From: Nanobdellota archaeon
Lineage (GTDB): Archaea; Nanobdellota; Nanobdellia; Woesearchaeales; GW2011-AR15
DNA: 8,019 nucleotides
Direction of reading: 5' to 3'
NCBI GenBank assembly: GCA_018815145.1
Contig: JAHIYL010000190.1
Span: forward strand, 1 to 8,019
Both the position numbers and the translations under genes were made by a program. Of the stretch, positions 5,440 to 8,019 are shown one piece after another. Positions within the stretch are counted from its first letter, which is position 1, and every line of letters starts with the position of its first letter. The notes below the pieces were generated by a model. It saw only the letters and a list, made by a program, of their open reading frames with translations. It was not told the DNA's origin and did no database searches.

Positions 5440-5702
5440 TATTTTTCACCTTTTTTAATAAGTTTTTTTGTCATAGTCACAATCCAGTTCCAATGCAGCA
5501 TAATATGTGCAAATACAAGTATACCCATGACAACACCTGACCAATCATGGATGAGAGTAATTGTTAAAAGAGGCAATCTTATTTTATTTACAATAATGAA
5601 TGTAAGGATTTTTGGAAGCTTGATTATGCCTGTGAAAAAGACAAGCAAAAAACTGATTCCCATACCTATATCGATGACATAATTGAGCATGTTTCTTTTC
5701 AT
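5439..5702 (-). CDS. DUF4405-like small membrane cytochrome-type protein
   Basis: An 87-residue protein with two main hydrophobic helices (about 7-27 and 55-74). The pattern LNYVIDIGMGISFLLVFFTG (6-25) with FFTGIIKLP, then LIHDWSGVVMG (50-60) and FAHIMLHWNWI (64-74), matches the DUF4405 family. Its conserved histidines (here H52, H66, H70) are thought to ligate heme in small membrane cytochromes, and relatives are reported beside extracytoplasmic flavin/FMN-binding electron-transfer proteins. The basic tail suggests a cytoplasmic C-terminus. Its TAG stop shares a base with the GTG start of the lipoprotein. A TATA box 24 nt upstream implies a nearly leaderless mRNA. No FMN-binding, quinone or terminal oxidoreductase gene is in the window, so the electron partners are unknown. 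Confidence 0.82.
   Translation of the reverse strand: MKRNMLNYVIDIGMGISFLLVFFTGIIKLPKILTFIIVNKIRLPLLTITLIHDWSGVVMGILVFAHIMLHWNWIVTMTKKLIKKGEK
5446..5452 (-). promoter_or_regulatory. Shine-Dalgarno site deciding the GTG start of the lipoprotein
   Basis: AAGGTGA on the minus strand, inside the last codons of the DUF4405-like gene, lies 6 nt before the GTG at 5439. It supports that non-ATG start and coupling through the TAGTG overlap. Confidence 0.7.
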
Positions 5703-5720
5703 TGTCTTATGACTTTTGTA

Positions 5721-5729
5721 GGATATAAA
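5721..5729 (-). promoter_or_regulatory. TATA box of the DUF4405-like/lipoprotein operon
   Basis: TTTATATCC on the minus strand is centred about 24 nt before the ATG at 5702, and no Shine-Dalgarno precedes that ATG. The expected start site coincides with the start codon, pointing to a leaderless or nearly leaderless transcript. It forms one half of a divergent promoter region shared with the CorA gene. Confidence 0.5.
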
Positions 5730-5779
5730 TATATTTTTTCCATTACAAAATAGTCTTCTGAAAAATCTTTATTTTTACA

Positions 5780-5787
5780 TTTATAAA
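5780..5787 (+). promoter_or_regulatory. TATA box of the CorA gene
   Basis: TTTATAAA on the plus strand would place initiation near 5811. That is downstream of the first possible ATG (5792) and upstream of the preferred start at 5870, leaving a leader of about 59 nt. A second AT-rich candidate, GATAAATTTAAA at 5822-5833, would give a leader of about 15 nt. Confidence 0.45.
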
Positions 5788-5869
5788 CATTATGTATGTC
5801 ACGTCCATCAATTTCAATATCGATAAATTTAAATGCTACCTAGAAATAAACCAATTGGTAAGACAAAAA

Positions 5870-6799
5870 ATGATCACATATTTCAGAAAAGCAAGCACAG
5901 ATGAAGTTCTGGTCGAGCGGGATAAATTGGAGACAGGAACATGGATAGATGTCAGGAGCCCTATCCATAAAGAGATAAAGTTCCTGAGCGAGACACTTAA
6001 TATTCCTGAGGAAGAGATAAGGATATCGCTGGATCCTGACGAAAAGCCGAGGATTGAGATAGAGAAAGAATATAAGATGATAATCATCAGGCTGCCATAT
6101 ATAGATGAAAAAAATGAACTGAACATCACGCCTATGGCTATCTTTATCCTGCCAAAATGCATCCTCACAATTTCTATTGAGACCACTCATGTGCTCACCG
6201 ATTTCATTGAGCATAAGGTAAAAAATGTCTTTACAACCAAAAAGACCAGGTTCATGCTCCAGATTCTAAAACGTGCTAATTACTACTTCCAGAAACATCT
6301 TGATGAGGTTGAAAAAAAGATCGAGTCAACTGAAAAGACACTTCTGAAATCATTCAAGAACCAGGAAATCATTGAACTTCTGAAATTCCAGAAAAGCCTG
6401 GTATACCTTAATACTGCAGTAGTCTCAAACGACAAGATACTTGAGAAGATACTTAGCGGAAAGATACTCAAATTATACAATGAGGATGAAGACATACTTG
6501 AAGACATTGTGATTGAGAACAAGGAGTCAATAGAGATGGTCAACATCTATACAAATATCCTTGCGAATACTACTGATGCATATGCTTCAATCATCTCGAA
6601 TAACCTGAATATTGTGATGAAATTCCTGACATCTGTCACGATCATACTTGCTATCCCGACGATTGTCTCCAGTTTCTACGGGATGAATGTACCTCTGCCG
6701 TTCCAGCACACGCAGTTTGCATTTCAGTTTCCCTTTTTCATATCGATTCTCTTGATGGGTGTTGCCATAGGCTGGTTTGTCAAGAAGAAATATTTCTAG
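5870..6799 (+). CDS. corA: CorA-family Mg2+/divalent metal channel
   Basis: A 309-residue inner-membrane channel subunit; CorA proteins work as pentamers that admit Mg2+ and sometimes Co2+ or Ni2+. Residues 1-250 are the cytoplasmic funnel, opening with the typical ITYFRKAST...WIDVRSPIHKE and including the long alpha helices (about 120-250) rich in E/K. TM1 is about 251-270, ends in the diagnostic YGMN loop (270-273) and is followed by VPLPF. TM2 is about 286-304, then a basic tail KKKYF. I place the start at the ATG at 5870. It begins where CorA homologues begin, whereas an upstream in-frame ATG at 5792 would add 26 residues without CorA similarity and lies before the start site predicted from the TATA box. 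It is divergent from the DUF4405-like operon. Confidence 0.93.
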   Translation: MITYFRKASTDEVLVERDKLETGTWIDVRSPIHKEIKFLSETLNIPEEEIRISLDPDEKPRIEIEKEYKMIIIRLPYIDEKNELNITPMAIFILPKCILTISIETTHVLTDFIEHKVKNVFTTKKTRFMLQILKRANYYFQKHLDEVEKKIESTEKTLLKSFKNQEIIELLKFQKSLVYLNTAVVSNDKILEKILSGKILKLYNEDEDILEDIVIENKESIEMVNIYTNILANTTDAYASIISNNLNIVMKFLTSVTIILAIPTIVSSFYGMNVPLPFQHTQFAFQFPFFISILLMGVAIGWFVKKKYF

Positions 6800-6839
6800 G
6801 ATTAATGTATTTTGATGAGTTATAAAGAATTTAACAAAA

Positions 6840-6847
6840 CTTTTTAA
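6840..6847 (+). promoter_or_regulatory. Candidate TATA box of the PurE-family gene
   Basis: CTTTTTAA preceded by AACAAAA lies about 30 nt upstream of the ATG at 6874. No Shine-Dalgarno is present before that ATG, so a very short leader or leaderless mRNA is expected. Confidence 0.4.
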
Positions 6848-6873
6848 CCTCTCTTTATTTCATATACGCTAAA

Positions 6874-7635
6874 ATGAAAACACTGATTATCTTTGGAAGC
6901 AAGTCTGACGAGAGGATTTATGGTCCGATAAAAAAAGAATTAAAGGAATCTGATTTTAAAATATGTTCAGCCCACAGGACGCCTGATTTTTTAGACGAAA
7001 TTTTAAAGAAAAATTATGACTTGATAATTACCGGTGCAGGCCTTGCTGCACATCTGCCGGGAGTCATTGCCTCAAAGACAATAGCGCCAATATTAGGTGT
7101 TCCCTGTTCAGGAAATTTCGGAGGTCTTGATGCACTGCTGTCAATCATGCAGATGCCCCCTGGAATACCTGTACTTTGTGTGGGGGTTGACAATGCGCCG
7201 GAAGCTGCGAGGAATGGCAATCTAATCAGAAATAAGTTTGAAAAAGTGAATATTATAAAGAATTCTGAGATAGACATCGAGAAGCTTGAAAAGATGGATG
7301 AGATCTTTGCTGATTTTAATGTGAAGACTGAATTGGCAAAAGAGCTTGATGATTTTGCGGTGAATATAAATTTTGTGCAGGTGCATAAAAGATACGAAGA
7401 AAAATTCTCACAACTCTCTCTGGTCATAAATATTCCAGTGTTGGAGAACACAATACCTGATGATGCAACCAGATTGATTGAGCTCACTAAAAAAGGGCTA
7501 TGGGTTGGATTGAATAGATTTGAGAATGCTGCGCTTGCAGCTGTTGAAATTTTGAATCACGATGGCAAGTATTCTGAAGGGCTTAGTTCCAGAAGAGAAG
7601 ACATGAAAAAGAAGATCTTGGCAATGAATGAGTAG
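6874..7635 (+). CDS. purE: PurE-family AIR carboxylase / N5-CAIR mutase with C-terminal extension
   Basis: A 253-residue cytoplasmic enzyme of purine synthesis that forms CAIR from AIR+CO2 (class II) or from N5-CAIR (class I). Residues 1-115 carry the complete active-site set: GSKSD (8-12), SAHRTP (32-37), TGAGLAAHLPG (53-63), ILGVPCSGNFGGLDALLS (73-90) and IMQMPPGIPVLCVGV (91-105). Ordinary PurE is about 160 residues. Here about 90 extra residues follow a variable linker, including INIPVLENTIPDDA (185-198) and KKGLWVGLNRFENAALAAVEIL (206-227). That block resembles the end of a PurE domain (VPV...D...KGIPV...NAALLA..IL) and looks like a degenerate second half-domain without the GSxSD and SAHRTP motifs. 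Class I versus II cannot be decided; purK is not in the window. Confidence 0.88.
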   Translation: MKTLIIFGSKSDERIYGPIKKELKESDFKICSAHRTPDFLDEILKKNYDLIITGAGLAAHLPGVIASKTIAPILGVPCSGNFGGLDALLSIMQMPPGIPVLCVGVDNAPEAARNGNLIRNKFEKVNIIKNSEIDIEKLEKMDEIFADFNVKTELAKELDDFAVNINFVQVHKRYEEKFSQLSLVINIPVLENTIPDDATRLIELTKKGLWVGLNRFENAALAAVEILNHDGKYSEGLSSRREDMKKKILAMNE

Positions 7636-7705
7636 ATAGATTTGGGATTTAATAGCTTAGATAGTACCGACGATTCGCAGAAATATATTTAAAAAAAACA
7701 AAACA

Positions 7706-7713
7706 TTTATATA
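7706..7713 (+). promoter_or_regulatory. TATA box of the toxin-antitoxin operon
   Basis: TTTATATA preceded by AAAACA sits about 28 nt upstream of the antitoxin ATG at 7738, so the mRNA is probably leaderless. No Shine-Dalgarno is seen. The box abuts the inverted repeat at 7713-7731. Confidence 0.6.
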
Positions 7714-7731
7714 CTATAGCACTTCTATAGT
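7713..7731 (+). promoter_or_regulatory. Probable antitoxin operator, 7-bp inverted repeat
   Basis: ACTATAG (7713-7719) and CTATAGT (7725-7731) are perfect inverted copies separated by CACTT, occupying the space between the TATA box and the start codon. Each arm contains the self-complementary CTATAG, so the same hexamer also recurs directly with 11-bp spacing, close to one helical turn. Ribbon-helix-helix antitoxins typically bind such paired short sites to repress their own operon. The operator role is inferred. Confidence 0.55.
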
Positions 7732-7737
7732 GTTACT

Positions 7738-7956
7738 ATGGTAACCACAATTCAAGTTAGTGAGGAATTAAAAGATAGGCTTGCTCTTAGAAAAATGTCT
7801 GATAAAGATAGATATGAAGATGTTATTTGGGATCTTTTAGAAGACACTCTAGAACTAAATGAACAAACTAAAATAGAAATAAAAACTGCAAGAAAAGAAT
7901 TTTCAGAAGGTAAATTTGTAACACATGCAGAGCTAAAAAAAGAATTGGGAATATAA
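7738..7956 (+). CDS. VapB/RelB-like type II antitoxin
   Basis: A 72-residue protein. VTTIQVSEELKDRLALRK (2-19) followed by YEDVIWDLLED (26-36) fits a ribbon-helix-helix DNA-binding fold: one strand and two helices that dimerise on the operator. The charged C-terminal tail ARKEFSEGKFVTHAELKKEL (51-70) is the typical toxin-wrapping segment of archaeal RelB/VapB-like antitoxins. Its TAA stop is directly followed by the ATG of the toxin. The coding sequence is more AT-rich than the neighbouring purE (AGA, AAA and TTA codons dominate), compatible with horizontal mobility of such modules. It presumably neutralises the downstream RelE/ParE-like toxin and represses the promoter through the inverted repeat. 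Confidence 0.85.
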   Translation: MVTTIQVSEELKDRLALRKMSDKDRYEDVIWDLLEDTLELNEQTKIEIKTARKEFSEGKFVTHAELKKELGI

Positions 7957-8019
7957 ATGTACGATATATTTTACTCTAATTCTGCAACAAAATTTCTAAA
8001 AAAATTGCCAAAGCAAAAA
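7957..8019 (+). CDS. RelE/ParE-like toxin, 5' part, cut by the window end
   Basis: An open reading frame of 21 codons starts at the ATG immediately after the antitoxin stop (TAAATG) and runs off the window. The visible peptide, MYDIFYSNSATKFLKKLPKQ plus one Lys, has the opening strand and helix typical of RelE/ParE-superfamily toxins (Y-x-I-x-Y-S-x-x-A-x-K-x-L-K-K-L). RelE members cleave ribosome-bound mRNA and ParE members poison gyrase; the catalytic C-terminal residues lie outside the window, so the subtype is open. Gene order (antitoxin first) and zero spacing are as expected for a type II module. Confidence 0.75.
   Translation, partial: MYDIFYSNSATKFLKKLPKQK

Noticed and set aside
5836..6214. 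Two minus-strand open frames of about 120 codons
   Set aside because: Both are antisense to corA and overlap each other in different frames. Neither has domain-like content.
7014..7487. 157-codon minus-strand open frame
   Set aside because: It is antisense to the PurE-family gene, Ser/Phe-rich with no recognisable motif and no promoter or ribosome binding site.
7732..7745. GTTAC-TATG-GTAAC inverted repeat across the antitoxin start codon
   Set aside because: Only 5 bp per arm in AT-rich DNA, partly coding. It may be chance, and the 7-bp repeat just upstream is the stronger operator candidate.

Overview
The window looks like archaeal chromosome, AT-rich and densely packed. The archaeal call rests on TATA-like boxes placed so that several transcripts would have short or no leaders, on strong Shine-Dalgarno sites (GGTGAT type) only at some genes, on oligo-T runs rather than hairpin terminators at gene ends, and on small archaeal-style genes: a CxxC-x17-CxxC zinc-ribbon protein, a DUF4405-like membrane protein and a VapB/RelB-like antitoxin. 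A DPANN-type lineage such as Woesearchaeota, or a euryarchaeon, would fit. I cannot settle this from sequence alone.

Layout. (1) 61-438, plus strand: a 78-residue zinc-ribbon protein with five tandem SFGxKK-type hexapeptides, a hairpin-capable leader, a strong ribosome binding site and an oligo-T end. (2) 480-4232, minus strand, read right to left: a YgjV-like membrane protein, then purD, 5-formyl-THF cyclo-ligase, folD and a GNAT acetyltransferase. The spacings inside purD-cyclo-ligase-folD are 3 nt and a 4-nt ATGA overlap. The acetyltransferase appears to have lost its start by a one-base slip in a homopolymer. (3) 4366-5702, minus strand: an exported coiled-coil protein of unknown function and, upstream of it, a two-gene operon of a DUF4405-like membrane protein and a tiny cysteine-rich lipoprotein, coupled by a TAGTG overlap. 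(4) 5870-6799, plus strand: a CorA-family divalent metal channel, divergent from the DUF4405-like gene. (5) 6874-7635, plus strand: a PurE-family protein about 90 residues longer than the usual enzyme. (6) 7706-8019, plus strand: a type II toxin-antitoxin pair with a 7-bp inverted repeat over its promoter; the toxin runs off the window.

Functional logic. PurD and PurE both serve de novo IMP synthesis. FolD and the cyclo-ligase feed reduced one-carbon folates, including the 10-formyl-THF used in purine formylation, so most of regions 2 and 5 form one purine/C1 theme. The DUF4405-like/lipoprotein pair looks like a small extracytoplasmic redox module. No RNA genes, insertion sequences or CRISPR arrays were seen, and no stretch over 300 bases lacks a gene.
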